From positions 2,976,001 through 3,040,000 of the forward strand of contig WWBZ02000016.1 in the NCBI GenBank assembly GCA_011503125.2: a stretch of 64,000 nucleotides of DNA, given 5' to 3'. Made by a program: the position numbers and the translations under genes. Positions 51,493-62,243 of this stretch are shown here, one piece after another (the stretch's first letter is position 1; every line of letters begins with the position of its first letter). This DNA is from Botryosphaeria dothidea (taxonomy: Eukaryota; Ascomycota; Dothideomycetes; Botryosphaeriales; Botryosphaeriaceae). A model generated the notes under the pieces. It did not search any database. It saw only the letters and a program-made list of their open reading frames with translations, and was not told where the DNA came from.

Positions 51493-52835
51493 CAATCACT
51501 GGACAAAAGTCTGCGCGAGTCGCGTACCAAGGCGATCACCCCAATGAAAACCAAAGTCGCCTTTTCTTAATGCACGCTTCCTGAAGCTCGTAGTAAGCTA
51601 CTACTAAGTCAGAATTGACCAGGGAGATCGATTTTCGCCTTGGTTTTATACTAGTACTTCGTATGCCAGCCCTCTGCCTGGATAACTGCCTCACACCTCC
51701 GCTTCATACTACCTAGTACATTATCAAATAATGACTGTGGTAATGCCTTCCACGCCTCTTATAATGCCTGCCCAAGCTTCTCTCTAATATAATCTATATT
51801 TCCACGTAGTTCACTAAGCTCTGGATAGAGCCTTAAGACCATAGCCTTAAGGTGAAACCAGAGGTGTTCGATAGGATTTAGATCTGGACTATATGGTGGC
51901 CAGTCTATTATATTAACACGCTTTTGGGTGAACTAATCGCGTACTTTAATAGCTGTATGGATAGGCGCATTATCCTGCATGAATAGCATGCCTCTGCACC
52001 AAACCTTTGGTATATTTTGCTCTAGTACTTCAAGATAGGAGTCGGCTGAGTAGCCACCCCTCTTAGATAACGGATCACGTATCATTACGTGTAAGGGTGA
52101 CCTCCCACGCTTGCCAGAGAAGCCTGCCCATACCATAATAGATATATCCTTACCCTTTTTATATGGCTGGATCATACCTGGGTCCCACTTCTGGCATGGT
52201 GTGCGAAAAACCTACTCCCTCTCTTCGCCCTTGCCACGCTCTACAGAGCACTCATCTGACCAGATAACCTTAGCCCATTGCGCTTCAGTCCAGTCCACAT
52301 GCTCAAGCGCCCAGGCAAGCCTGATTGCTACGTGCTCCTCACGTAGCTCTGGGCGGCCTGCAGCGCGCCATTTCTTGATATTATAGGTGTCCAGGAACCG
52401 TGAGAGGGTACGGGCACAGCAGGTTACGCCTGTGGCTTCTCTGACCTCCTGATAGGTGAACTTTGGATTATTCCGTACGATGCGTAAGATATGCCTTTGG
52501 TCTTGATCTGAGAGGACCTTTGGCCTGCCGGAACGTAGTTGTGAGCGTCCTTCGTTGCGTAATGGCGCGCGGGAGAGGGTGGTGCGAATTGACGATTCAG
52601 GCGTGTGTAGCTGCTTTGAAATCCAGGTGGTTCTGTGACCCATTGCACGCGCGGCAGCCAGCATTCCACGTTGGTATGGAGAGAACTCATGATTCTTATT
52701 ATGCTCGCCAAAGAGCTCTTGTAAAGGAGTGCGTTGTGGAGGCATAAGGTGGTATGCAAGGAGGAGAGGTGTGACGCGTGTTGCGCGTTTTGACGCGTCT
52801 CGCTTAATTTCGCGCAGACTTTTGTCCTAGTACTG
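51493..52835 (-). mobile_element. Tc1-type DNA transposon, inactivated copy 1
   Basis: A 1343-bp element flanked by TA dinucleotides (51491-51492 and 52836-52837), the classic Tc1 target duplication. Inverted ends share GGACAAAAGTCTGCGCG; the outermost eight bases differ (CAATCACT at the low end, CAGTACTA at the high end as read inward). It carries one transposase pseudogene on the minus strand, starting 90 bp from its 5' end. A second copy of exactly equal length lies at 55120-56462 in opposite orientation. Confidence 0.9.
51651..52745 (-). pseudogene. Tc1-family DD34E transposase, three internal stops
   Basis: The frame spans 365 codons without an indel relative to the second copy. An N-terminal helix-turn-helix region (residues 1-130) includes SYPQRG-like and GRPKVLSD segments. 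The catalytic residues are all present: Asp in VIWSDECSVERG, Asp in MQDNAPIHTAIK and Glu in SPDLNPIEHLW, with 34 residues between the last two, which defines the DD34E Tc1 group. Stops are TAG at 52212-52214, TAG at 51933-51935 and TAA at 51759-51761. Two of these replace Trp codons in the sister copy, and the third replaces an Arg codon. Such G-to-A and C-to-T changes are what RIP produces. Confidence 0.88.
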
Positions 52836-53076
52836 TACCTCTGGTAACAAAGATCACAATCTTATATGCCCGTGTTCTACTGTAGTTACTTGCTCGACCT
52901 CTGCAGATCCAATGAAGATCATGATCCAGTCAAGAATGCGCCAGCGGTTGAACGGGGTTGGAACGTGATCAGGAACATCATGCCGCCAGATCATGCCGAA
53001 CGCAAGGTGCACAACAACCGTGAATGCAGTGACACCCACTTATCCCCTCGAGGACACGATCGATGACCTTCGAAAT

Positions 53077-53286
53077 TCAGCCAAGGTCTTGGCCAGACGT
53101 CCGAAGATGAAAGTTCGCTGCCAGAATCAGCTAACAACAAAACCGTTTCGGTCAGCCGGTGGACGGGCCAGATCGCGGGCGGAAAGCCAGGGGAACAAGC
53201 TCGGCATGCAGTGCTACAGAACAAATGGCTGCAGCCAACACTTTGGTGTGGCTCCGGATCAGCCAAGGTCTTGGCCAGACGTTCGA
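53077..53286. repeat. 28-bp direct repeat pair, 182 bp apart
   Basis: TCAGCCAAGGTCTTGGCCAG followed by ACGTCCGA at 53077-53104 recurs at 53259-53286 with a single C-to-T difference. The core CCAAGGTCTTGG is a near-palindrome. No inverted copy was found at the edges, so it is not a simple terminal-repeat element. It may be an old duplication or a relic of a repeat family. Confidence 0.6.
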
Positions 53287-53644
53287 GCTTGATGCAGGAC
53301 AAATGGGACGATGCCAAATGTGCTCAAAAATTTTGAGGAAAAGTTGCCTGACAGTCGGTTTGGCGGTTGGTGGCTAGTCCGGCGGAAGTTGGGCGGGAAT
53401 AAACTCCTTGCATGGCGGCCCGTACCATCGGGAGAGCTAATGAGCAGCGACCCTTATTCCTTTCCAGACAATCTCTTCTCTTCTTTGTAACAAGTCTTTA
53501 CACCTGGCAACTTTTGCTGCGTATTTGCAATCAGATACCACCAAGGGAGAGAACTTTTGGAGGGCGGATGGTTTGGCGCTCTGTAAGCACGCCCCGTGCT
53601 GTCTCGGCGAGAGGCCAAAAATTGCACCGCCTCGGCGCCGTCCA

Positions 53645-54169
53645 TCAGCCTACGCTGTTTAGTCGTCTTGTAGCGCATCTCGTTTCATCCCAATGATCAT
53701 GCCACAATTGATGCACCTGACCTAAGATTGGTGGTGGCATTCCAGGTGCAGGCGCTAAGCCTGACAGTTCCCTAGAGCTCTCTCGTCTATTGATGTGTTG
53801 AATATCGAAGTGTAACAACGACAATAGCTTGCTATCGTAATCGTCGACTTCAGAACCGACTTTGCTCTGGCCAAATTCGACACGGGAGAGTAGAGTGAGG
53901 ATATCTGGCATCTTCGGCGCCGAAACAAAATCGAGAACGCATCTAGTCCCTGAAGAAAACATAAGAGACGCGATGATGGTCTCAAGTGAAGGCGTGTCGC
54001 GGAACGGCAAGGGTTTCGAGAATCGCGCCCCCCAAAGCTCCAGGATTCTGGCCATTGTCGCATCAAGCTCGAAGGCTACAGGATGGGCCGTGGAGACAGC
54101 GTGGTCTGAAAGCTCATGATCAAGGGTACATATTCGTGAGGACATCATAACGCTAATGGGCGAGACCAA
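53645..54169 (-). CDS. Doubtful hypothetical open frame, 174 residues
   Basis: This uninterrupted minus-strand frame reads like a soluble protein in parts (for example LDATMARILELWGARFSKPL and TPSLETIIASLMFSSGTRC). It has no recognised domain, and I found no convincing intron or promoter. It lies between two RIP-damaged transposons, so it may be a fragment of an old gene. I list it because composition and length exceed the neighbouring random frames. Confidence 0.25.
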   Translation of the reverse strand: MVSPISVMMSSRICTLDHELSDHAVSTAHPVAFELDATMARILELWGARFSKPLPFRDTPSLETIIASLMFSSGTRCVLDFVSAPKMPDILTLLSRVEFGQSKVGSEVDDYDSKLLSLLHFDIQHINRRESSRELSGLAPAPGMPPPILGQVHQLWHDHWDETRCATRRLNSVG

Positions 54170-54488
54170 GGCCGGTCCGAGTAGGAGGTGATAGTGACGG
54201 GCTGGTTGTGCAGTGGTTTGGTGCCGGCGCCTAGCGGATCCACACAGTTTGAGCCTCGGCGCCTTACATCATCAAGCAAAGCAATGGGAGGATTCTCGCT
54301 CCCTGTTGAATGTGATTATAACATTAGCCCAGCACAGAAACGGATACAACTCAAAGGTCGGAAGCAGCAGTTTGCGACCTTGACGCCTGATACGCTCGGG
54401 AAGTGAGCGCAAGGACATTCTTGTGCACGGGCCATTTTTTAATCTATATAATAATCAAAATATTTCTGCTTTTCCAATCCTAATAGCA

Positions 54489-54576
54489 TCCGTTATGGTC
54501 TAGGGGTTAGGATTCTCCGCTTTCAAGTAATCTTTGTAGAGCCGGAGCGGCCCGGGTTCGATTCCCGGTAACGGAA
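54489..54576 (+). tRNA. tRNA-Glu (anticodon TTC) with a 16-nt intron
   Basis: The acceptor stem TCCGTTA pairs perfectly with TAACGGA and is followed by discriminator A at 54576. The D-arm region TGGTCTAGGGGTTAGGA and the T-arm box GGGTTCGATTCCC (internal A and B promoter boxes) are intact. The anticodon stem CTCCG/CGGAG encloses CTTTCA, an intron of about 16 nt beginning after position 37, and the last loop base. The mature length is 72 nt, normal for tRNA-Glu. It reads GAA/GAG codons. Flanking A/T runs follow the gene. Confidence 0.92.
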
Positions 54577-55117
54577 GGATGTCTTTTTGCTCTTCGATAG
54601 AAGAAAAGGGCTCAATCCAGTGGTGGATCGCTCTTCGCAAGATTGCGGCATCTTTTTTTTATTCGACATTCAAACTCTGAAGACTCATGCCCATCTGGTT
54701 CCTGCTGTATCAAGCCGAAAGTGGCCCAAGCGAGACTGTGCAGCCATGTGGGAGGATTACGGTATTCGTCGGGTATTACCTGCCGCAATGTACTTTATTT
54801 TTAAAGCCACTGAGGCAAAGTATGAAGCTTAAAATTGCCCGAATGCTCGTACAGAGGTTTCTTTTCGGTCGGTCGGCGACCGCAGAAAAACTGCCATGTT
54901 TATGTGTCAAACTCCCGGTAGGTGGTCGACCAGATGCATCATATTGGGTGGTTCCAGGTGGGGGAGGTCGTATTGTCGATGCTAAAAGCGTCTTGAGTTG
55001 AGGAGGCTGGCGGAGAAGCAATCTCGCAGGCGGATTACAATTATGCGCAGGTGTGAGTGATGCGCGGAAAATAAGGTTCAAGATGACGGACAAGGCGACA
55101 TGCGGCTAAAGAGCAGA
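54577..55117. other. Spacer between tRNA-Glu and the second Tc1 element
   Basis: About 540 nt. A T-rich run shortly after the tRNA (54652-54660) could serve as a weak pol III terminator backup; the short CTTTTTG at about 54583-54588 is a better candidate. No gene was recognised. Confidence 0.35.
54583..54588 (+). terminator. Pol III terminator candidate for tRNA-Glu
   Basis: A run of five T residues starts about 8 nt after the tRNA 3' end, the usual position and form of a fungal RNA polymerase III stop. Confidence 0.6.
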
Positions 55118-55119
55118 TA

Positions 55120-56462
55120 CAATCACTTGACAAAAGTTCTCGCGTGATTAAGCGAGACGCGTCAAAACGCGTCTCGAGCGCCCACACCTCCAATCTTCGC
55201 ACCACCAAAATGGCACCACAACGCACTCCTCTCAAAGAGCTCTTTGGCACACATACTCCCAATCAACACTACTCTCCACATCAGCGAGGAATTTTACTTG
55301 CCTGCAAGGCTCTTGGCAAGAAGCCTGCCTGGTTCCAGAAGCACCTGGGCGTGCCTGAATCTTCGGTACGCTCGACTATGCAGCTCGCGCCATTACGCAA
55401 CGAAGGGCGCTCCCAATTACGGACTGGGCGGCCAAAATGTCTTTCAGAAACCGACAAGCGACATATTCTACGCGTGGTGCGAGCCAACCCAAAATTCACG
55501 TACCAAGAGGTCCGGGAAGTCACAGGTGTGACCTGCCATGACCGGACCATCTCTCGACTCTTAGACACCTACAACATAAAGAAATGACGCGCAACTGGCC
55601 GCCCGGAACTCACGGAAGAACATGCTGCTATCAGACTTGCCTGGGCACTCGAGCATGTGCACTGGACCGAGGCGCAATGGAAGAAAGTCATCTGGTCAGA
55701 TAAGTGCTCTGTGGAGCGAGGAAAGGGCCAAAAAAGGGAGTGGTGCTTTCGCACTCCTAGCCAAAAATGGGACCTCCAAATGGTCCAACCATATAAAAAA
55801 GGAATAAATATATCTATTATGGTATGGGCTGGCTTTTCTGGCTTACGAGGAAGGTCTCCTTTACACGTAATAGTACGTGATCCTTTAGCTAAGAGGGGTG
55901 GCTATTTAGCCAACTCTTATCTTAAGGTTCTCGAGGAAAACATACCAAAAGTGCATAGAAGAGGTATGACTTTTATGCAGGATAATGCTCCAATTTATAC
56001 TGCAATAAAAGTTAGGGAATGGTTTAAAAGAAGGCGGATAAATCTATTAGATTGGCCACCTTATAGCCCAGATTTGAATCTAATTAAACATATCTGGTTT
56101 CATTTAAAGTCTAAGGCATTAGAGCTATATCTAGAGCTTAAATACTTAACCGGATTAGTAGATTTTATTAGAGAGAAGCTGGGAGAAGCATTGCGGGAAG
56201 CATGGGAGGCTTTGCTATAATCTTTATTTGACTCTATATTAGGTAGTATGAAGCGTAGGTGTGAGGCAGTTATCACAGCAGAGGGCTGGCATACCAAGTA
56301 TTAGCAAAGAAATAATACTAGCATCCTTCTTCTTACTCAATTTTAACTTAAAAATAACTTAGTATAAGAGCTAGGAAGCATGCGTTGAGAATTAGTAAGT
56401 TGATGGGGTACGAGGGTCATCGCTTCGGAAGCGCCCGCGCGAGAACTTTTGTCCTAGTACTG
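55120..56462 (+). mobile_element. Tc1-type DNA transposon, inactivated copy 2
   Basis: A 1343-bp element flanked by TA (55118-55119 and 56463-56464). Inverted ends share GACAAAAGTTCTCGCG. The outermost bases differ, and relative to the transposase they are swapped compared with copy 1. The transposase again starts 90 bp from the 5' end. The second half of the element is much richer in A and T than the first. It belongs to the same family as the copy at 51493-52835. Confidence 0.9.
55210..56304 (+). pseudogene. Tc1-family transposase, two internal stops and altered catalytic site
   Basis: 365 codons collinear with copy 1. It starts MAPQRTPLKELFG and shares the GRSQLRTGRPK and FTYQEVREVTGVTC segments. 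Stops are TGA at 55585-55587, where copy 1 reads Trp (KKWRA), and TAA at 56218-56220, where copy 1 reads Gln. The first catalytic motif reads WSDKC instead of WSDEC. At the third catalytic position the usual Glu reads Lys (SPDLNLIKHIW), so the enzyme would be dead even with read-through. The changes are G-to-A or C-to-T, as expected from RIP. Confidence 0.88.
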
Positions 56463-56464
56463 TA

Positions 56465-57000
56465 CATGTACATACGAAGGTCGGCTGTGCCTGCGCGGGG
56501 TCTCGCTCCTCCCCACAGGCAAGTCCGCAATCTCCGGCGGACCTCGCCCCCAAGCTTCTGCCGCGCCGCTTGGAGGGCCACTTGTTGCAGCTTGGCGATG
56601 CTTGCACATTGGAGGAAACCCCGGTCTGCGATCCTGATGGAGCCTCATCCCCACCGCGAAGGCGCAGGAACTCGTTGACCGACATGGCAGCTTCCCTGTT
56701 CGGCCGACTCGTGTGCAGCTCGTCCAGCTACCTTCCTGTCCGGGCTAAGCACGACATGTCGGCCCCCCGGTAGCTCCTGCTTATCAGCCCGACAGCTTCA
56801 CCCAGACCGCTGCGAAATGACGGCACCGACTCTGCACCATGACACCCCGACTCAGACGAGCTCAGAGCTGCGAGCTCCTTAAATACCGCCCCGCTTCTCG
56901 TGCGTCTTGTTTCTCGCGGGTGCGCGGCCATTGAGATTTGCCCTCCGTTCCTGAGTGCTCCCGGCCCTCTTTTGGCAATTTCTGCTCCAACTTCGCAAGC
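56465..57000. promoter_or_regulatory. Upstream region of the carboxypeptidase gene
   Basis: About 540 nt between the second Tc1 element and the S10 carboxypeptidase start. TTAAATA at 56879-56885, about 115 nt before the ATG, is a possible TATA-like element. No gene was found. Confidence 0.35.
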
Positions 57001-58898
57001 ATGCTGAGCCAAAGCATTCGCACCAGCGCCGCCGCCGCACTGCTCTCCGCTGCTGGCGCTTCTGCTTTCATCAAGCTACCGCTCAATGCGAGGCAGCTCC
57101 CGGCCAATGCCACCGACGTCAAGACCATTGTTTCGCCAACCAACGTCACCATCCGCTACAAGGAGCCCGGCAAGTACGGCGTTTGTGAAACCACCCCTGG
57201 CGTCGATTCGTAAGTCCATTGCCACCGAGCTTCAAGCCTCTCGCCCGAAACCTGACCAATTGATTTCACAGCTACTCCGGCTACATCGATATTGCTCCAG
57301 ACGCCCACACGTTCTTCTGGTTTTTTGCCTCTCGCCGTGATCCTGCCAATGACCCCATCACTCTGTGGCTGAACGGTGGCCCCGGCTCCGATTCTCTCAT
57401 TGGATTGTTCCAGGGTCAGTAGACAGAAGCAAGGCTCTTCTCCAACGCATAACAATGCTGATAATTTCCGACACAGAACTCGGCCCGTGCAACATCACCG
57501 AGAACTTGACTTCTTCCGTCAATCCTTATTCGTGGAATGAAGTATCCAACCTTCTTTTCTTGAGTCAGCCTCTCGGCACCGGCTTCTCCTACTCCGAAGA
57601 GGGCGTCGGCAGCTTCAACAATGTCACTGGATCATTCGAGCCAGACAACGAGGGCACAGACTACGGAAGATACCCTGTCATCAATGCTACCGAGCTCGAC
57701 ACCACGGATCTTGCTGCCGTTGCCGCCTACCACGTTCTCCAGGGTTTCTTCAGCGCACTCCCGCAGCTCGACAGCGACGTCAAGAGCAAGGACTTCAATC
57801 TTTGGACGGAGAGTTACGGGTCAGTGACCGATAAGTTGAAAGAAGAATTCACATATGCTGACTACATTCAGTGGACATTACGGACCCGCATTCTACAACT
57901 ATTTCTACGAGCAGAATGAGAAGATCAAGAATGGCTCGACAACGGGTATTGAGCTGAACTTCAACACCCTCGGCATCGGCAACGGAATCATCGATGAATA
58001 CACGCAAGCTGAATACTACCCCGAGTTTGCTGTGAACAACACCTATGGCATCAGGGCTTACAACGACACCATCTACCAGTATGCTCAGATTGCTCTGAGG
58101 ATGCCGAACGGCTGTCTTGATCTGGTCACATACTGCCGCGAGGCCGATAGAGACACTCTCGCCGGCAAGGCTCTTTGCTCTGAAGCACAGTCAATGTGCC
58201 GTGACAATGTCGAGGGCGTGTACTACAACTTCGGAGAGCGCGGTACCTACGACATCCGCCACCCGTCCGACGACCCCACGCCTCCGGAGCTTTTCCCCGA
58301 CTACCTGAACCTGGCCCACGTCCAAAACGCGCTCGGAGTCAACCTCAACTACTCGGAGTCCAACGGCGACGTCTACTACGCCTTCCAGCAGACCGGCGAC
58401 TTCGTCTACCCCAACTTCATCGAAGACCTCGAGGAGCTGCTCGCCGCCGGCGTGCGCGTCGCCCTCTACTACGGCGACGCCGACTACATCTGCAACTGGT
58501 TCGGCGGCGAGGCCGTTTCTCTGGCTGTCAACTACTCGGATTCCTCAGAGTTCCGCGCCGTCGGCTACGCGCCCTTCACCGTTGACGGCGTCGAGTACGG
58601 CGAGGTGCGCCAGTACGGCAACTTCTCATTCCTGCGTATCTACGAGGCCGGCCACGAGGTGCCCTTCTACCAGCCTGAAGCTTCGCTGGCCATGTTCAAC
58701 CGCACCGTCTTCCACTACGATATCGCTACCGGCGCGCTGCCCGTCACGGCCAATCTGACGACGGTCGGTGGCCCGAATGCGACGCATACGGAGCCGTTCG
58801 TCCCGCTGCCGGCGAGCAGCACTGTTGCTGCCAGCTCGGCGACTGCTGTGCCGTTGAAGGCGGGGCAGCTTAGGTTGCCTATGTTGATCAGCCCGTAG
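57001..58898 (+). CDS. Secreted serine carboxypeptidase, S10 family
   Basis: 573 residues from exons 57001-57209, 57272-57414, 57477-57819 and 57872-58898 (introns 62, 62 and 52 nt; the frame closes). The enzyme removes C-terminal residues from peptides at acidic pH, in the vacuole or outside the cell. A signal peptide is likely at residues 1-22. The substrate-binding motif [12 protein letters not shown] is present. The catalytic Ser is in TESYGGHYGP (near 230; an intron splits the two Gly codons), Asp in [14 protein letters not shown] (near 435) and His in [11 protein letters not shown] (near 491). Many N-glycosylation sites and a Ser/Ala-rich C-terminus ending in a mildly hydrophobic stretch are seen; a GPI anchor is possible but weak. 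Confidence 0.94.
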
Positions 58899-61800
58899 GG
58901 GACCGTAGGCAACTGTAGGCGAGGATGATTGTTATGCCGAGTATTCTTAATGCGGGGAAGATATCACTTAATAAAAATGACGAATGACTACTTTGCACAT
59001 TGAGAAATTTTGATAATATGATTGCACTTTCGCATGTGACGTTTTGTTTTCCACCATTGTCTTCTTTCCATCATGCATACGGAGTTGAAGCAGTGTTTCG
59101 ATGTTGTGAAACATCAGGATCCGAGCATCTGGATAGTAGATGGCAGATATCTATATACCCTGGACCTGACGTGTCAATCCCCTCCGGAGGATTTGGGCAA
59201 GCACGTCTTCCTTCTCGGCTACTCAGCTACTCAGCAGCACAGGAAGGCCTACGCATCGACACCCACGCATACCAGAGAACCACCACCGCCGGCCCTATGA
59301 TAAGAGAGCCGAACACACAGCTTCAGACCGCCACCCCAGCGCGCGCAGATCAACAGCAGAACTCCTGCTCCATGCCGGCCTTTTATTAAGTGAGCCGAGA
59401 AGCTGAAGGTGCAGACGCCGAAGTTGGTGAGGGAGTGGTGGGCGTGCTGCGTATGCCACGAATGCTACAGGCGCTCTCCGAACGCGAGAGCGAGCTGGAG
59501 GGTCCAAGCGGCGTTCTCTTTTTTTTTTTGCCCCCTGGCGGGCTTGGTCGATCAGTCCGCCGCCGCAGTATACGAGATCGGGTTTGGAAGTATTGGGACA
59601 CATCCTTACCACGAAGGGTCGAAGGACGTCGGTCTTATTTCGTCCCTACGAATGATTCGGCCCCCCGCGATTTCGCCCATTTGTTGTGGTAGTCGTGGAA
59701 ACAATCTCGTAGGGGCTGATGATGGCTGCATCAGTTCGAGCGCAGTGGGGAACTTCCTCTCAGATAGTCCTGTAGGTTCTTTCCCTTGGTTTCCTACGTT
59801 CGGCCGGTTGCTTCGGCCTTTTCAATTTAGTGCTTACGTCGATGTGCTATGAATATGGCGAGGTGACCAATTCCAGACCCAGGCAAGCGTTGCTAAAAAG
59901 GAAATAGAACAAAAGAGATTTGGAAGAGGAAAGATGACGCTCTTGGACAGGCGATAGCTAAGAGAGATCGGCGGCTTGGGAAACGCGCGTCTAGCAGGAA
60001 GGTAGAAACGTGGCCGTCGTTACGGAAGAGAACGAGAACACGAGCAGGGCAAAACAGAGCCTCAAAGGAACTACAAACACAGCCTTAACCAATAGATCAA
60101 ACAACCAGCTGTGTAGGGCAAAAGCTTAATGCTTTTTTTATTGGAAACTTCTCCAACAAGGCCGAGAACGGCTCTTGGGGGCCCGGCCCGTGGGTTGTCC
60201 GGGTAAGGCTGTGCTGCGGAGGCAGTGGTGCGGCGGGATCCCCGGTACGAGCACGGAAGTTTTAAAACCATGGTACTAACACGTATACGCAATACGGCAC
60301 GGAGCACAGCAGGGCGCCGGTAATCTGTCGAAACGGCCAAGATCTTGTAGCCCAAACTCACGTCGAGGTCTTTGTTGACGCAATGGTGCACACGCTGACA
60401 AGACCTGTCAAAACGGCGATCGGCATTACTAGAATAGCGCTACAAAACGGCGCTCGCCAAAATGCCTGTCGCCGCGATGCCAAGCGGATAGGAGATAGGC
60501 ATATTCCGTTCACTGAATGCGCTGGATATGTCGACAGCCGTTGTTCCAGGGAAGTTCGGCCAATTTCAACCCGTGGGTCTGTTGGAGAGGACGGATCCGC
60601 GGGGAAGACGGAGAAGCAAGCAGCATCATCGGCAGGCAGAAGCCGTCTCTTGAGGCTTGACTGACTCTTTCAACCTCCCTATTCGGGGAGGCCGAGGACC
60701 ATCAGCGGAAGCGCATGGATGTCCGCTGTGAGGCTGTGGACCATCGCCAACACACGCAGTGGTTGTCACAAGAACCTGTCCTTGTGGTGTAGCCAGTGGC
60801 AGGCTTGGCGCTGAGGCGAGAGTCATGACTTTGTTGCCTCGTGTTCTGGAATCTACTGAGTCGGTAGGTGGTTTCGTAGCCTGAATCGGATGTTGCCAAG
60901 GCCAAGATGAGAGATGGGAAACGCAGGTTACGCAGGCGCCAAGAGCCGTCTCGAACCAAAGTGACGTGCCTGTGCAGCAGCGGGGCTAAAAAGTGCCGAA
61001 GGCATTATTGACAGATGAGCTTGGTGGAGGGCGTGACGGGTGTTTGGGATGGATGATAGGGGTTCTGTCAGCCCACGGACGCTTTGGAGAGGCAGGGAAC
61101 GCTAGCTCTGGGCGCAGCGGCAGGAATTAAACTCCGCGATTAGACTTTGTGATCGCCCAATGCTTAGCGTCGACGCTCTGGCGCGTGAGACGGCGGCGTG
61201 TCAACGCACGCGAGCGCCAAGAGGGAAATACGACGGCGCAGCAGAGTGTTTGCAGCACAGCCATGGCGGCCAGAGCTCAGGCCGAAGTGAGGTGGAGCAG
61301 TTCATCGCAGGCTGCTGCTGCACCAGGGCTGACTCGCGGGTGCGTTGGCGGTGGAGGGAATGAGGTCAGAGGCAGAGAAAGGGAGAGCGCGCGGAAGGGA
61401 GAAGGCGGCGCTTTTTGGGCGAGATGAGTGGCTCCCGTGGCTGCAGTTCGTCGGGTCCTCCCCGCGCGGAAGCAGCCAAGGGTGCGCACCTTCTCTCCGC
61501 CTCTGCCTCTGCCCCTGCCACCATCAGCCCACTCTGAATTTTGCCTGCTGAAACTCCGCCCTCCCGCCCCCATCACCTGCACATCCGTGACACACCCTAT
61601 CCGCCAAGCCCGAAACGCCGGCCGCGTGGCCTTGCTCTCCGCTCAAAAACTCACGACTCGCGCCTGGGCCCGCCGGCTCCCGAGTCAGTCCTGACAGCAA
61701 CGGTACCCCCGTGCGTTCAGCCTCGTCCCTGCTGCGCTTACTATGTTCTTCCCAATTTTGGAGAACGCCAAAGGGCGCCTGTGGCGTAGTCCCGCCCACC

Positions 61801-62243
61801 CGCCCAGCATTCGGCCCACCACTTCCACCTGCTCGAATGGCTCGCCAAGCTCATCCTCAGCATTGGGTGCCGCCGTCCCGCTTGTGTAGGTAATATGAGC
61901 CAAGCTTCTGGTCTGGGCGTCGGCGACTCCCAGGATGGCACTCGCCGTTCTCAGACCCCATGTAACCTACACGGCGAGACGCACTGGTACTTTGAGAGGG
62001 TTACGGTCCGCCACGGACGCCTCTACACCAGCGCTGCCGATATTATAAAAGCTACACATCCCACATTATTGAGTCACTAGTATTTTTTTTCCTTCATCAG
62101 CCTTCAGCATCCAGAAGCAGCACTCTTTTGAGCTTCTCCAGTCAACAAACCTCCCAAGCCCTCAGTCAAGCAGTTCATTAACTCCGCCGCCATCTTTGCC
62201 TTCTTGCCTTTGATTGTCTCCAAGTCCAAGCCTCTACGCCAAA
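58899..62243. other. Long intergenic region, no supported gene
   Basis: About 3.3 kb between the carboxypeptidase and the carbonic anhydrase. Open frames on both strands are short and lack motifs. A T-rich run of about 12 lies near 59519-59530. The right end should carry the carbonic anhydrase promoter. No tRNA or element end was recognised. Confidence 0.4.
62044..62050 (+). promoter_or_regulatory. TATA box candidate for the carbonic anhydrase
   Basis: TATAAAA lies 194 nt before the ATG at 62244, followed by a CT- and CA-rich leader (62100-62240). The position fits a fungal promoter. Confidence 0.5.

Larger units (their letters stand above)
52838..54488. other. Region between the Tc1 copies, with a 28-bp direct repeat
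   Basis: About 1.65 kb. It holds two nearly identical 28-bp strings (53077-53104 and 53259-53286) and one longer minus-strand open frame (53645-54169, listed separately). No other motif or element end was recognised. Confidence 0.4.

Noticed and set aside
53077..53286. Direct repeats as a CRISPR array
   Set aside because: Only two units, far apart, in a eukaryotic genome.
51491..56464. The two Tc1 copies as ends of one composite transposon
   Set aside because: Each copy has its own TA duplication and complete pair of ends, so they look like independent insertions.
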